Assembly (NCBI GenBank): GCA_026826555.1
Contig: JAKSZT010053881.1
Coordinates: forward strand, 6,950,093-7,014,092
Direction: 5' to 3'
Source: Tolypeutes matacus
Taxonomy: Eukaryota; Chordata; Mammalia; Cingulata; Chlamyphoridae
Length of the DNA stretch: 64,000 bases
Both the position numbers and the translations under genes were made by a program. Shown piece by piece: positions 1-11,635 of this stretch. How positions within the stretch are numbered: position 1 is the first letter of the stretch; every line of letters begins with the position of its first letter. Below the pieces are notes generated by a model. That model did no database searches and was not told the DNA's origin. It worked only from the letters and a program-made list of their open reading frames with translations.

Positions 1-1106
1 AGGACCATAAAACTACCAGAAGAAAATGTAGGGAAACATCTTCAAGAACTTGTAGTAGGTGGTGGCTTCTTGGACTTCACACCCAAATCACGTGCAACAA
101 AAGAAAAAGTAGATAAATGGGACCTCCTCAAAATTAAACACTTTTGCACCTCACAGGACTTTGTCAGAAGGGTGAAAATGCAGCCGACTCAATGGAAAAA
201 AATATTTGGAAATCACATATCTGATAAGGGTTTAATATCCAGGATATATAAAGAGATGTTGCAGCTCAACAATAAAAAGACAAATGACCCAATTAAAAAA
301 TGGGCCAAAGACTTGAATAGACATTTCTCCGAAGAAGAAATACAAATGGCAAAAAAACACATGAAGAAATGCTCAACATCACTCATCATTAGGGAAATGC
401 AAAACTACAATGAAATATCATTTCACACCCATCAGAATGGCCACTATTGAAAAGACAGAGAACTACAAGTGCTGGAGAGGATGTGGAGAGATAGGAACAC
501 TTCTTCACTGTTGGTGGGAATGCAGGATGGTACAACCACTATGGAGGACTGTTTGGCAGTTCCTAAAGAAATTGAATATAGACTTGCCACGTGACCCTGC
601 AATACCACTACTGGGTATATACCCAGAAGAACTGAGAGCAGTGACACAAACAGACATCTGCACACTGATGTTCATAACCACATTATTCATCATTGCCAAA
701 AGTTGGAAACAACCCAGGTGTCCATCAACAGATGAATGGATAAACAAATTGTGGTCTATTCACACGATGGAATATTATGCAGCTGTAAGAAGAAATGAAA
801 TCATAAAGCATATGGCAACATGGATGAATCTAGAGGACATTATGTTGAGTGAAGCAAGCTAGACACAAAAGGACAAATACTGTATGAATGCTTTACTATG
901 AACCAAATATATTTTGTAATATATTGTTTGATTCACACACACAAAAAAACAAAAAAACAAACAAAAAACAAAACAACAAAAAATTTTACATGTATCCATT
1001 GCATTTGATTGAGAAATGTATATATTTGTTCATCTGTGTTTGCTTTTTAGTTTTTTATTGCTTATGTTTTCAGTTATTAAATGTACAAAATAAAGTTAAA
1101 AAAAAA
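1..1106 (+). mobile_element. L1 3' end, fragment 1 (ORF2 C-terminus, 3'UTR, A tail)
   Basis: This is the end of a LINE-1 whose 5' part lies outside the window or was lost. The frame from 70 reads the C-terminal part of ORF2p. A 5-base deletion near 403 relative to the copies at 1160 and 11058 shifts it, and the frame continues from 410 with the cysteine-rich end (CWRGC...HCWWEC) to a stop at 860. The 3'UTR follows, with an AATAAAG motif near 1090 and an A run. The mammalian L1 ORF2 C-terminus is RNA-binding and needed for retrotransposition. With a frameshift and no reverse transcriptase in view, this copy cannot be active. Confidence 0.93.
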
Positions 1107-1870
1107 TACAAATGGCAAAAAAACACATGAAGAAATGCTCAACATCTCTCATGATTAGGGAAATGCAAATCAAAACTACAATGAGATATCATTTCACACC
1201 TATCAGAATGGCCACTATTAAAAAGACAGAGAACTACAAGTGTTGGAGAGGATGTGGAGAGATAGGAACACTTCTTCACTGTTGGTGGGAATGCAGGATG
1301 GTACAACCACTATGGAGGACCGTTTGGCAGTTCCTAAAGGAGATGAATATAGACTTGCCATGTGACCCTGCAATACCACTGGGTATATACCCAGAAGAAC
1401 TGAGAGCAGTAACACGAACAGACATCTGCACACCGATGTTCATAGTCACATTATTCACCATTGTCAAAAGGTGGAAACAACCCAGGTGTCCATCAACAGA
1501 TGAGTGGATAAACAAACTGTGGTCTATTCACACAATGGAATATTATGCAGCTGTAAGAAGAAATGAAGTCATAAAACATATGGCAACATGGATGAACCTG
1601 GAGGACATTATGTTGAGTGAAGCAAGCCAGACACAAAAGGACAAATACTGTATTAATGCATTACTATGAACCAAATATATTGTGTAATATATTGTTTGAT
1701 TCAAACACACAAAAAAACAAAAAAAAAATTTACATGTACCCATTACATTTCATTGAGAAATGTATATATTTATTCATCTGTGTTTACTTTTTAGTTTTTA
1801 ATTGCTTATGTTTTCAGTTATTAAATGTACAAAATAAAGTTTAAAAAAATAAAATAAAATAAATAAAAAA
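1107..1870 (+). mobile_element. L1 3' end, fragment 2, head-to-tail with fragment 1
   Basis: The sequence restarts at TACAAATGGC right after the A run of the previous fragment and repeats the stretch from 341 with an offset of 766 bases. The frame 1112-1669 is open for 185 codons through the cysteine-rich end of ORF2p, with one in-frame 3-base deletion near 1380. The 3'UTR ends in AATAAAG plus an A-rich AAATAAAAT tail. The two fragments differ by many substitutions, so they are either old duplicates or separate insertions. It is strongly 5'-truncated and inactive. Confidence 0.93.
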
Positions 1871-2200
1871 ACTAGCTTAGAATGATTCACAGTTTTGATT
1901 ATTCCTCTGGTGTAATTACTAAACTGTGACTGTCCTGGGATCTCAAGTGACCATAGGGCTTTTCACCATCTGTGACTGAGCAGCTCAGATAGGGGGCCCG
2001 CTGAGGGCTTCATCCAGGGGAAACGGCCCTTCAGAGTGTTTGACAGGGACAATTGTGGGGGGATATTTTTTGCTTTATTTCTGACTTTTCAAATCTAGCT
2101 CTTTCAATTACACCATGAAAGAGAGGTGCATGTTGCTATAAGTGCATAGTGCAGAGGTTTGACCTAAGAAAGAAGGGGTGAGGAAGAGCACAGGCAGGGT
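1871..2200. other. No gene seen
   Basis: Unique-looking DNA between the L1 tails and an LTR-like repeat. I see no convincing frame, splice pair or repeat. Confidence 0.5.
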
Positions 2201-2204
2201 TTCC

Positions 2205-2635
2205 AGCAGCGGGGAATTTTTGAAATTCACAGATTCTGTGAATGTGAGCCTTATTTGGAAATAGGGTCTTTGAAGGTGTGACTAGTTAAGATGAAGCCAA
2301 ATAGGATTCAGGTGGGCCCCAATCTAATATGATTGGTGTCCTTATAATAAGAGGGAAATTTGGACACAGAGACAGACACAAGAGGGGAGAGTGCATGTGA
2401 GAGTGGAGGTAGAGACTGACGTGCTGCAGTTGCCAGCCTGGGAACTCCAAGGATTGCTGGAAAACCACCAGAAGCTTGGAAGAGGCAAGGAAGGTTTCAG
2501 AGGGAGCATGACCCTGCCGACACCTTGATTTTGGATTTCTGCCTCCAGAACTATGAGACAACAAATTCCTGTTGTTTGAAGCCTCCAAGTTTGTGGTACT
2601 TTGTACGGCAGCCTCAGGAAACTATGACAGTGTGT
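2205..2635 (+). mobile_element. MaLR-type solo LTR (MLT1-like)
   Basis: The stretch follows the plan of the mammalian MaLR LTRs: TTTGGAAATAGGGTCTTTG near 2254, GGTGGGCCCCAATC near 2311, GGTGTCCTTATAATAAGAG near 2335, a CCTGCCGACACCTTGATTT motif near 2513, then the CCTCCAGAACTATGAGA and TTTGTGGTACTTTGT blocks before the end. No internal retroviral sequence flanks it, so it is a solo LTR. It is substantially diverged, which fits an old mammalian insertion. The exact subfamily is uncertain. Confidence 0.8.
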
Positions 2636-2639
2636 GAAG

Positions 2640-3155
2640 AGCAAATAAGGGGGAATGATTGGAATTGAGGTCAGGATGGGCTCTCAGAGTTACTCTTGGG
2701 AGGGATGGAATAGTTTTAGGGGCTGAATTCCATGTCAAGATTATGGTCATGGGAATTGGTATCTGGGCTAACAGAAAAGAAAGTAAACTAAAGATGAAGA
2801 GTGTAAGGAAGATGGGGACCTCCATGAGATGTGAACTTTGCCCAGATGACGGCAGGGCTTGGGACAGAGAAGAGGGTGTGACCATAGTGCCAAAATCATC
2901 AGTGAATGGAAGAGTTGATTCAGGAAGTCTGCATGAGCCTCAGAAGAACAGGGCTTCATGGCAAGAGGAAGAATTGAGAAGGGAGGGTGTCCAGATTGCT
3001 CAATGGAAGGGTTTGGGAGAGAGCAAGTGAACGGGGAAACTAGGCTGGAGGAGAGGGAGCACCACACATTGTTGGATGAGGGTTGCTTCAAATTGTGGGC
3101 CAACCAATGAAGATAGAGATGTGAGGCAGAATTGAATCAGTCCTTGATAGTCTTC
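2640..3155. other. No gene seen (purine-rich unique DNA)
   Basis: A 123-codon frame at 2659-3030 has no recognisable domain. Its composition (G/A-rich with E/R/K/G-heavy codons) is what purine-rich noncoding DNA gives. I see no splice or promoter context. Confidence 0.45.
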
Positions 3156-3157
3156 TA

Positions 3158-3325
3158 CAGTCTTGCTTCTCAAAGAGTGGTTTGAGGACCATCGGCATCA
3201 GCATCACTTGGGAGTTTGATCTCAGGCTCCACTCCAGTCCTACTGGATCAGGTTCTGCATTTTACAAGCCCACCCCCCACCCCCTCAGGTGATCCTATGC
3301 ACATTAAAGTTTAAGCAGCTCTGGT
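3158..3325 (+). mobile_element. MER5A-like nonautonomous hAT relic
   Basis: The left end resembles the MER5A terminus (CAGTcttgcTTCTCAAAGaGTGGTttg). The middle has ATCAGCATCACTTGGGAG and CTACTGGATCAGG, and the right half has the CAGGTGATCCTATGCACA block. The right terminus is degraded. This is a small mammal-wide DNA transposon with no coding capacity. Confidence 0.75.
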
Positions 3326-3696
3326 CAAGAGTATGACAAACTTCATCCAGCTGTAGCCCGGAAGGAATACCATGAGCTTACTGTAGGTATATGGCTATTC
3401 CTTTCCTTTTGGGTCCATAGGAGGTTACTGTATTAACCTCCTAGTATACTGAAACAGGTGAATGTTGACATTGAAAATGAGCCATTAGGCAATGGTCATT
3501 CACATGTGAAGGGCTCAAGCTGCAGTTGTTGCTCTTACAGATATTCATCTATTGTGAATCCTTCCTGGGTGGCTGTTTTGTAAGGATAATGTGGCTGCAT
3601 AGAATTGAGGCTAGTTTCATGACTGGGCAGAGTAAATGACAGCCTACACAGTGTGATTGGAGGGGTAAATGAAGACAAAGTCAAAAATATCTCCCC

Positions 3697-3908
3697 AGGG
3701 AGTAGATGTGGCTCAAGCAGTTGAGCGCCTGCTTCCCACATGGGATGTCCCAGGTTCGGTTCCTGGTGCCTCCTAAAAACAAAAACAAACAAGCAAACAT
3801 GAAAAAAACAACACAGAGGAGCCAGTGTCGTTCAGTGGCTGAGTGCTAGCTTCCCACATACGAGGTCCCAGTATCCATCCCTGGCCCCTGTACCTAAAAA
3901 AAAAAAAA
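3697..3908 (+). mobile_element. Old DAS-type tRNA-SINE dimer
   Basis: Two tRNA-like monomers lie head to tail. The first (about 3697-3775) has A-box TGGCTCAAGCAG and B-box GGTTCGGTTCC. The second (about 3817-3895) is more diverged, with A-box-like TCGTTCAGTGGC. An A/C-rich linker joins them and an A run ends the element. A short flanking repeat TCTCCCCA is compatible with a target duplication. The heavy divergence suggests an early xenarthran insertion. Confidence 0.8.
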
Positions 3909-4054
3909 CCCTCTCCCCATCGGCCTTGCTGCATAGCACCTGATCCACATACCTTACTCTGCAGCCAATTTGGCATGCACCAGGGGCCAGGCAGCTACAC
4001 CTCACTATCACTTTCAATTTCCAAGTCTTTGCACAAACCTTATCATGTTTTAAT

Positions 4055-4205
4055 CTTGGTCCTCGTAGACACCCTATGAGGTCAGTAGGGAGGAAGGACA
4101 GATTTTCTCTATTTACAGCCATTGAGGAGAAGAGAAATTAAGGATTTACCCAAATCACACAGCTAGCTAAAACGTGGTTGAGTTGGGATTTGAATCTAAA
4201 TTTTC
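4055..4205 (+). repeat. MIR SINE fragment
   Basis: Shows the MIR 3' core order: a GACACCCTATGAGG-like segment, 'ttgaggagaagagaaattaagg', then CCCAAATCACACAGCTAG and GGGATTTGAATCTA. An ancient tRNA-derived SINE, no gene. Confidence 0.7.
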
Positions 4206-4449
4206 TGACTTTGGTTTGTCTCTGCAGAAAAGTCAGACTCTTTTAGGAAGGAGCTTATTACTTATGTCACAAACAGAAGAGTTTGCTGGGCCTTGAATTG
4301 TTGTCAAGTGTTTGGTTTTTAAATTATATGAGCAAAGGAGTTTGAAGTGCAGAAAGAGAGCTCTTTCGGTGACATTTTCCCCTTCCTCTCTGACACACCT
4401 CATGTGTTATTGCAAAGAAAGCCAAAAGTACCTCAGAAAGCACAGAGGC

Positions 4450-6260
4450 AAGGACTTCCAGGAAGATGGTGGACTAGTAAGACACGGGAATCTCTTCTCC
4501 AGAAAAATAGCTAGAGAACAGGCTGAAATGGCCCTGAAAAAGATCTTCTAGCATTTAGGACAGCAGGTAAAGGCTGCACACCACCCAGAGGAGAGAGGGA
4601 CAAAAGAAGGAAATCGCGACAACAGAACCGTGAGTTGGAACCAGCAGCAGCTGCTGCTGCCGGCACCTTCCCCCACACTCTTCAGAATTCTCGGGCCTCT
4701 GGGCCTGAGACTACAGTCAAAGGGGGCTCCAGGGATCTACCACTCCTGGAAAGGGGAGAGAGAGGGACACAGCCTTAGGCTGACTCAGGTTCTGACCCGC
4801 AAATTTGGACTGTGGAGCCCCACGGACCCTTCCACACGGTGGTTTGCCCTGGGAGCCTAGGAAGGATTGGAGAAATCCGACCCTCACAATCTCCCTCTCT
4901 TCTAGCGTGGACTAATTGTTGAGGACTCCACAGGAGAGGGGAGAGAGAGCCTGGAGCTGACCCTGCTTTTGACTCACAAGTTTGGTCTGTCCTGTCCCAA
5001 GAGCCCTTCCAGGCCAGGTGGGGCTGCGCCATTGTTTGCTTTGGAGGCTCCAAGGGACTAAAGATATACAAACCTCCCAATCTCCTCCTCTCCTAACAGG
5101 GACTGATTGTTGAGGATTCAGAGGGGAGTGGAAGTATTTCCTAGCTAGGAAAAGGGAGGGGGCTACGAGAGAAGACTGGAGAACTGTCTCAGAAAGTTTG
5201 AATTACAAGGCTCTTAGCCCCCAGATGGGAAACTCTATCACATTGATCTGGTCTGTGTCACAACAAATACACTCTGACCAAGCATTGAATTAAGAGCTCC
5301 CAACGAGTGCCATCTCTTGGCAGACCAAGGACGTGCACATAAGAAATTAAAAATAAATAGGAGAGGACTTCCAGGAAGATGGCAAACTAGTAAGACACGG
5401 GAATCTCCTCTCCAGAAAAATAGCTAGAGGACAAGCTGAAACAGCCCCAAAATAGATCTCCTAGGGTTTAGGACAGCAGGTGAAGGCTGCACACCACCCA
5501 GAGGAGAGAGGGACAGAAGAGGGAAATCGTGACAACGGAACCGTGAGTCGGAAGTAGCAGCTTCTGCTGCTGCCGGCACCCTCCTCCACACTCTTTAGAA
5601 TTCTCTGGCCTCTGGGCCTGCGACCACAGACAAAGGGGGCTCCAGGGATCTACCACTCCTGGAAAGGGGAGAGAGAGAGACACAGCCTTAGGCTGACTCA
5701 GGTTCTGACCTGCAAATTTGGGCTGCGGAGCCCCACGGACCCTTCCACACGGTGGCTTGCCCTGGGAACTTAGGAAGGACTGGAGAAATCCAACCCTCGC
5801 AACCTCCCTCTCTTCTAGCCTGGACTAATTGTTGAGGACTCCACAAAAGGGGAGAGAGAGCCTAGGACTGACCCTGCTTTTGATTCCCAGGTTTGGTCTG
5901 TCCTATCCCAAGAGCCCTTCCAGGCCAGGTGGGGCTGCGCCATTGTTTGCCTTGGAGCCAGCAAGGGGCTAAAGATATACAAACTCCTAATCTCCTCCTC
6001 TACTAACAGGGACTGATTGTTGAGGATTCAGAAGGGAGTGGAAATATTTCCTAGCTGGGAAAAGGGAGGGGACTACCAGAGAAGTCTGGAGAACTGTCTC
6101 AGAAAGTTTGAATCACAGGGCTCTTAGCCCCCAGAAAGGAAGCTCTATCACACTGCTGTGGTCTGTGTCACAACAAATATGCTCCAAACAGGCACTGAAT
6201 TGAGAGCTGCCAACAAGCGCCATCTCCTGGCAGACCAAGGAAGTGCACATAAGAAAATTA
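4450..6260 (+). promoter_or_regulatory. L1 5'UTR, two tandem units of about 913 bp
   Basis: Unit one starts at 4451 with AGGACTTCCAGGAAGATGG. The same block restarts at 5364 and the two copies run parallel for about 0.9 kb (for example CTGCACACCACCCAGAGGAG, CTTTTGACTCACAAG versus CTTTTGATTCCCAGG, and CATCTCTTGGCAGACCAAGG versus CATCTCCTGGCAGACCAAGG). The 5'UTR of an L1 normally carries an internal pol II promoter. The other full-length copy here (31555) has only one unit. The duplication therefore resembles the monomer arrays of rodent L1 promoters, though the units are longer. Confidence 0.85.
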
Positions 6261-6493
6261 ATAAGAAAGAGAGGCTTTTCTTGGCCTCTATAGCCTCCTT
6301 GCCAAAGGCCCTAGGACACAACTCTACAACCAATTACTGGGTCTACTGCCCAGTTTTTAGCAACCAGCAGAACAATCCTAACAATCAAGGTTGAGCCGAA
6401 ATCAAAGAGCTGTGGTAACTCACAGCCTCCTGCCGCTAAAACCCCATAAAAGAGAAAGAGATAGAGCATCTAAGTAAAATACAAAATAACCAG

Positions 6494-7475
6494 ATGCCTA
6501 AGCACCAGCAAAAAATTACGAGCCATACTAAGAAAATAGAAGACATGGCCCAAGAAAAGAATACAGCAAAGTACCAGAAGAGATGCACAATTTGAGAGAA
6601 CTAATCACTGAGATGAGCACAAATTTCCAAAATCAAATTAATGAGATGAAAAAAATATAGTTAAAGAGAGAAATGACATCAAGAAGTCACTGAGTGAACG
6701 CAAAGAAGAATTTGAAATCCTGAACAGAAAAGTAACGGAGTTCATGGGAATGAAAGGCACAATAGGTGAAGTCAAAAATAGATTTGAGGCATACAACAGC
6801 AGACTAGAAATGATAGAAGAAAGAATAAGTGATACCGAAGACAAAGCAGCTAAAATTGAAGACAGAAAATAACAGAAGAGAAAAGAATGGAAAAAATTGA
6901 GCAGGAGCTCAGAAAGTTGAATGACAACACAAAATGCAACAACATACGTGTCATGGCAGTTCCAGAAGGGGAAGAGAAAGGAAAGGGGGCAGAAAGAGTA
7001 TTTGAGGAAATAATAGCTGAAAATTTCCCAACTCTCACGAAAGAAATGAACTTACATGTCCAAGAAGCACACCGTACCCCAATGAGAATAAATCCAAATA
7101 GACCTATGCCAGGACACATATTATTCAGATGTCAAATGTAAAAGATAAAGAGAAAATTCTCAGAGCAACAAGAGAGAAGCAAACGATCACGTACAAAGGA
7201 CGTCCAGTAAGACTTAGTGCAGATTTCTCTTCAGAAACCATGGAGGCGAGAAGACAGTGGTATGATACAATTAGGAAACTGAAAGAGAAAAACTGCCAGC
7301 TGGGAATTCTTTACCCAGCAAAACTGTCCTTCAAATATGAAGGTTAATATAAAGTATTCACAAACAAACTAAGAGAGTTTGCAAAAAAGAATCCACCTTT
7401 GAAGAAAATATTAAAGGAAGCCTTAGATCCTGAAAGAAAAAGACAGGAGAGAGAGGCTTGGAGGAGAGTATAAAA
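6494..7475 (+). pseudogene. L1 ORF1 (RNA-binding chaperone), decayed
   Basis: ORF1p is the trimeric RNA-binding protein of the L1 particle. The ATG at 6494 opens a frame that stops after about 33 codons. A Lys/Glu-rich coiled-coil-like region follows in broken frames to about 6880. The frame 6887-7141 reads the RRM-like domain (NNIRVMAVPEGEE at residues 18-30). After a frame change, 7129-7347 reads the C-terminal domain (KDKEKILRATREK, SADFSSETMEARRQW, QLGILYPAKLSFKYEG). Length and order match the family, but at least two frameshifts or stops make it a pseudogene. Confidence 0.9.
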
Positions 7476-7527
7476 GAAAGAAAAGCAGAAAGGATAACCA
7501 AAAGAGTAAAAAGAGAGACAAAAATAA

Positions 7528-7718
7528 GGGAAGCGGCTGTGGCTCAATCAGTAGGGCTCCCGTTTACCATATGGGAGGCCCCGGGTTCGGTTCCCGGGGC
7601 CTCCTGGTGAAGGCAAGCCCGCCCGCACGGTGTGGTTAGCTGACCAAGCGAGCACAAGCAGCAAGGGGGGGATAAATGAATAATAAATAAAATCTTAAAA
7701 AAATAATAATAATAATAA
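7528..7718 (+). mobile_element. DAS-SINE, long young form, inserted in L1
   Basis: Starts GGGAAGCGGCTGTGGCTC. A-box TGGCTCAATCAG and B-box GGTTCGGTTCC are intact, followed by the family's extra region (GGTTAGCTGACC, GAGCACAAGCAGCAAGG) and an ATAAATAAAATCTT-A tail. It interrupts the ORF1-ORF2 spacer; the matching uninterrupted spacer is seen near 33790. It lies in the sense direction of the host L1. Confidence 0.95.
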
Positions 7719-7745
7719 GATGACATATGAAAACCAAAGAATACA

Positions 7746-10700
7746 ATGGAGGAAATAAATAGTGCATTTTCAGTAATATCATTGAATGTGAATGGATTAA
7801 ATTCCCCAATCAAAGATACAGGCTGACAGAATGGATAGAAAAAACATGAGCCATCCATAGGCTGCTTACAAGAAACTCACCTCAGACACAAGGATACAAA
7901 CCGGCTGAAAGTAAAAGGTTGGAAAAAGATACTCTACGTGAATAGTAAACAGAAATGAGCATGGGTAGCTAAACTAATATCAGACAAAACAGACTTCAAA
8001 TGCAAAAAAGGGATAAGAGATGTGGAAGGCCATTATATATTAATAAAAGGGAAGATCCTCCAGGAAGATATAACAGTCATAAATATCTATGCACCTAACC
8101 AGGGTGCCCCAAAATATATGAAACGAACTCTGGCAAAACTGAAGGGAGAAATAGACATTTCTACAATAATCGTTGGAGACTTCAACACCCCTCTCACATC
8201 ATTAGATAGAACAACTAGACAGAAGATGAACAAGGAAACAGAGAACTTGAACAATATGATAAACAAGTTAGGCCTAAAAGACATATGCAGAACACTTCTT
8301 CCAAACTCAGCGGGTTATACATTCTTCTCAAGTGCCCATGAATCTTTTTCCAGGATAGACCACCTGTTAGGTCACAATACAGCTCTCAATAAATATAAAA
8401 AGGTTGAAACTATACAAAACACCTTCTCAGATCATAATGGAATGAAACTAGAAATCAATAACAGACCGGAAAAAAGTAAATTTGCAAATGTGTGGAGACT
8501 GAACAACACACTCCTAAATATTCGGTGGGTCAAAGGAGAAATTGCAAGTGAAATCAGTAAATATATTGAGACAAATGAAAATGAGAACCCAACGTATCAA
8601 AACTTATGGGATACAGCAAAGTCAGTCTTGAGAGGAAAATTTATAGCCCTAAATGCCTGTATTAAAAAACAAGAAAGAGCTAAACTCAAAGATTTAACAG
8701 AACAACTTGAGAAACAGGAAAAAGAACAGCAAACCAATCCCAAAGCAAAAAGAAGGAAAGAAATAATAAAGATTAGAACAGAAATAAATGAAAATGAGAA
8801 CAGAAAAACAATAGAGAAAATCAACAAAATCAAAAGCTGGTTCTTTGAGAAGATCAATAAAATTGACAAACCCCTCGCTAGACTAACAAAGAAAAAAAGA
8901 GAGAAGATGCAAATAAATACAATCAGAAATGAAAGGGGAAAATTACAAATGACCTCACAGAAATAAAAAGAATCATAAGAGGATATTATGAGAAACTATA
9001 TGCCAACAAACTAGACAACCTGGATGAAATGGACAAATTTCTAGAAACTCATAACCAACCTACACTGACACAACAAGAAAAACAAGAACTTAACAAACCA
9101 CTCACAATTAAGGAGACTGATTCCGACATCAAAAATCTCCCAGCAAAGAAAAGTCCAGGACCAGATGGCTTCACAGGTGAATTCTACCAAGCATTTCTAA
9201 AAGAATTAACACCAATCCTGTTTAAACTCTTCCAAAAAATTGAAGAGGACGGAAAATTACCCAACACATTTTATGAAGCCAACATCATCCTAATACCAAA
9301 GCCAGATAAAGATTCCACAAGAAAAGAAAATTACAGACCAATATCTCTAATGAACATAGATGCAAAAATTCTCAACAAAATACTTGCAAATCGAATCCAA
9401 CAGCATATCCAAAGACTTATACATCATGACCAAGTGGAATTTATTCCTGGTATGCAAGACTGGCTCAACATAAGAAAATCAATCAATATAATACACACAT
9501 TAACAAATTGAAGGAAAAAACCCACATGATCATCTCAATAGATGCAGAAAAGGCATTCGACAAAATCCAACATCCTTTTTTGATAAAAATACTTCAAAAG
9601 ATAGGAATAAAAGGAAAATTCCTCAATATGATAAAAGGCATATATTAAAAACCCACAGCCAACATCATACTCAATGGGGAAAAGTTGAAAGCTTTCCCCC
9701 TAAGATCAGGAACAAGACAAGGATGCCCACTGTCACCATTGTTACTCAACATTATACTAGAAGTTCTAGCTAGGGCAATTAGACAAGACAAAAAAAATTA
9801 AAGGCATCCAAATAGGAAAAGAGGAAGTAAAACTCTCACTGTTTGCGGATGACATGATACTATATTTATAAAATCCTGAAGTATCCACAACAAAGCTACT
9901 TGAACTAATAAATGAGTTCAACAAAGTGGCAGGATACAAGATCAACACGCAAAAATCAGTAATGTTTTTGTACACTAGTACTGAACAATCTGAGGAGGAA
10001 ATCAGGAGGAAAATTCCATTTTCAATAGCAACAAAAAGATTCAAATACCTAGGAGTTCATTTAACCAAAGAAGTTCAGGACCTATATGCAGAAAACTACA
10101 AAATAATGCAAAAAGAAATTTAAAAAGACTTAAACAAATGGAAAGACATTCCGTGTTCATGGATTGGAAGAATAAATATCGTGAAGATGTCAATCTTGCC
10201 CAAACTGATTTATAGATTCAATGCAATACCAATCAAAATCCCAACAGCTTACTTTACAGAATTAGAGAAGGCAATTACCAAATTCATCTGAAAGGGTAAG
10301 TGCACCCAAATAGCCAAAAGTATTCTAAAAAAGAAGAGCAATGTGGGAGGAATTTCACTGCCTGACTTTGAAACATATTACAAAGCTACAGTTGTCAAAA
10401 CAGCATGGTACTGGCATAAAGATAGACATATCGATCAGTGGAATAGATTTGAGAATCCATAAATAAACCCTCACCTATACAGTCACCTGGTTTTTGACAA
10501 ACCCACCAAGCCCACGCTGATGGGAAAAAACAGTCTCTTCAACAAATGGTGTTGGGAGTACTGGATATCTATAACCAAAAGAATGAAAGAGGACCCCTAT
10601 TTCAGCCACTATACAAGAATCAACTCAAAATGGACCAAAGATCTAAATATATAAGCCAGGACCATAAAACTACCAGAAGAAAATGTAGGGTAACATCTTC

Positions 10701-11548
10701 AGGACCTTGTAGTAGGTGGTGGTTTCTTGGACCTTACAGCCAAAGCACATGCAACAAAAGAAAAAATAGGTAAATGGGACCTCCTCAAAATTAAACACTT
10801 TTGCACCTCACAGGACTTTGTCAGAAGGGTGAAAAGGCAGCCAACTCAATGGGAAAAAATATTTGGAAATCACATATCTGATAAGGGTTTAATATCCAGG
10901 ATATATAAAGAGATGTTACAACTCAACAATAAAAAGACAAATGACCCAATTAAAAAATGGGCCAAAGACCTGAACAGACATTTCTCCGAAGAAGAAATAC
11001 AAATGGCAAAAAAACACATGAAGAAATGCTCAACATCACTCATGATTAGGGAAATGCAAATCAAAACTGCAATGAGCTATCATTTCACACCTATCAGAAT
11101 GGCCACTATTAAAAAGACAGAGAACTACAAGTGTTGGAGAGGATGTGGAGAGATAGGAACACTTCTTCACTGTTGGTGGGAATGCAGGATGGTACAACCA
11201 CTCTGGAGGACTGTTTGGCAGTTCCTAAAGAAATTGAATATAGACTTGCCATGTGACCTTGCAATACCACTACTGGGTATATACCCAGAAGAACTGAGAG
11301 CAGTGACACGAACAGACATCTGCACACCGATGTTCATAGCAACATTATTCACCATTGCCAAAAGTTGGAAACAACCCAGGTGTCCATCAACAGATGAATG
11401 GATAAACAAACTGTGGTCTATTCACACGATGGAATATTATGCAGCTATAGGAAGAAATGAAGTCGAAAAGCATATGACAACATGGTTGAACCTGGAGGTC
11501 ATTATGTTGTGTGAAGCAAGCCAGATACGGTGTGAATGCGTTACTATG
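7746..11548 (+). pseudogene. L1 ORF2 (endonuclease and reverse transcriptase), decayed
   Basis: ORF2p nicks target DNA and primes reverse transcription there. The ATG at 7746 starts the endonuclease (SVISLNVNGLNSP), which runs out of frame within about 25 codons. The frame 8022-8966 (314 codons) carries the rest of the endonuclease, with [23 protein letters not shown] and [10 protein letters not shown], and the start of the linker. Reverse transcriptase begins in frame 9029-9511 with [15 protein letters not shown]. The catalytic FADD block lies near 9842 in a frame broken by a stop shortly after. The cysteine-rich C-terminus lies in frame 10727-11520. Several stops and frameshifts make it nonfunctional. 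Confidence 0.93.
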
Positions 11549-11635
11549 AACCAAATATATTGTGTTACATATTATTTGATTCAAAAAAATTTTTATATGT
11601 ATCCATTTGAGAAATGTAAAAAAAAAAAAAAAAAA

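Larger units (their letters stand above)
4450..11635 (+). mobile_element. Near full-length L1 with doubled 5'UTR
   Basis: A LINE-1 of about 7.2 kb with all parts in order: two 5'UTR units (4450-6260), ORF1 (about 6494-7475), ORF2 (about 7746-11548), a short 3'UTR and an A tail (11618-11635). The flanking repeat AAGCACAGAGG (before 4450) and AAACACAGAGG (after the tail) is a plausible target duplication, so this is one L1-primed insertion. Both ORFs carry stops and frameshifts, so it is inactive today. A young DAS-SINE sits in the ORF1-ORF2 interval. The closeness of its ORF2 3' end to the other L1s here suggests a lineage-specific subfamily. Confidence 0.93.

Noticed and set aside
2659..3030. 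123-codon plus-strand frame
   Set aside because: Purine-rich composition, no domain, and overlapped by a similar-length reverse frame.
7528..7620. tRNA genes, suggested by intact A and B boxes in the SINEs
   Set aside because: All are tRNA-derived SINE heads: they lack a proper acceptor-stem pairing and continue into the SINE body and A tail with target duplications.
8022..8966. A 314-codon open frame as a host gene
   Set aside because: It is the endonuclease and linker part of L1 ORF2, bounded by frameshifts and flanked by other L1 parts in order.
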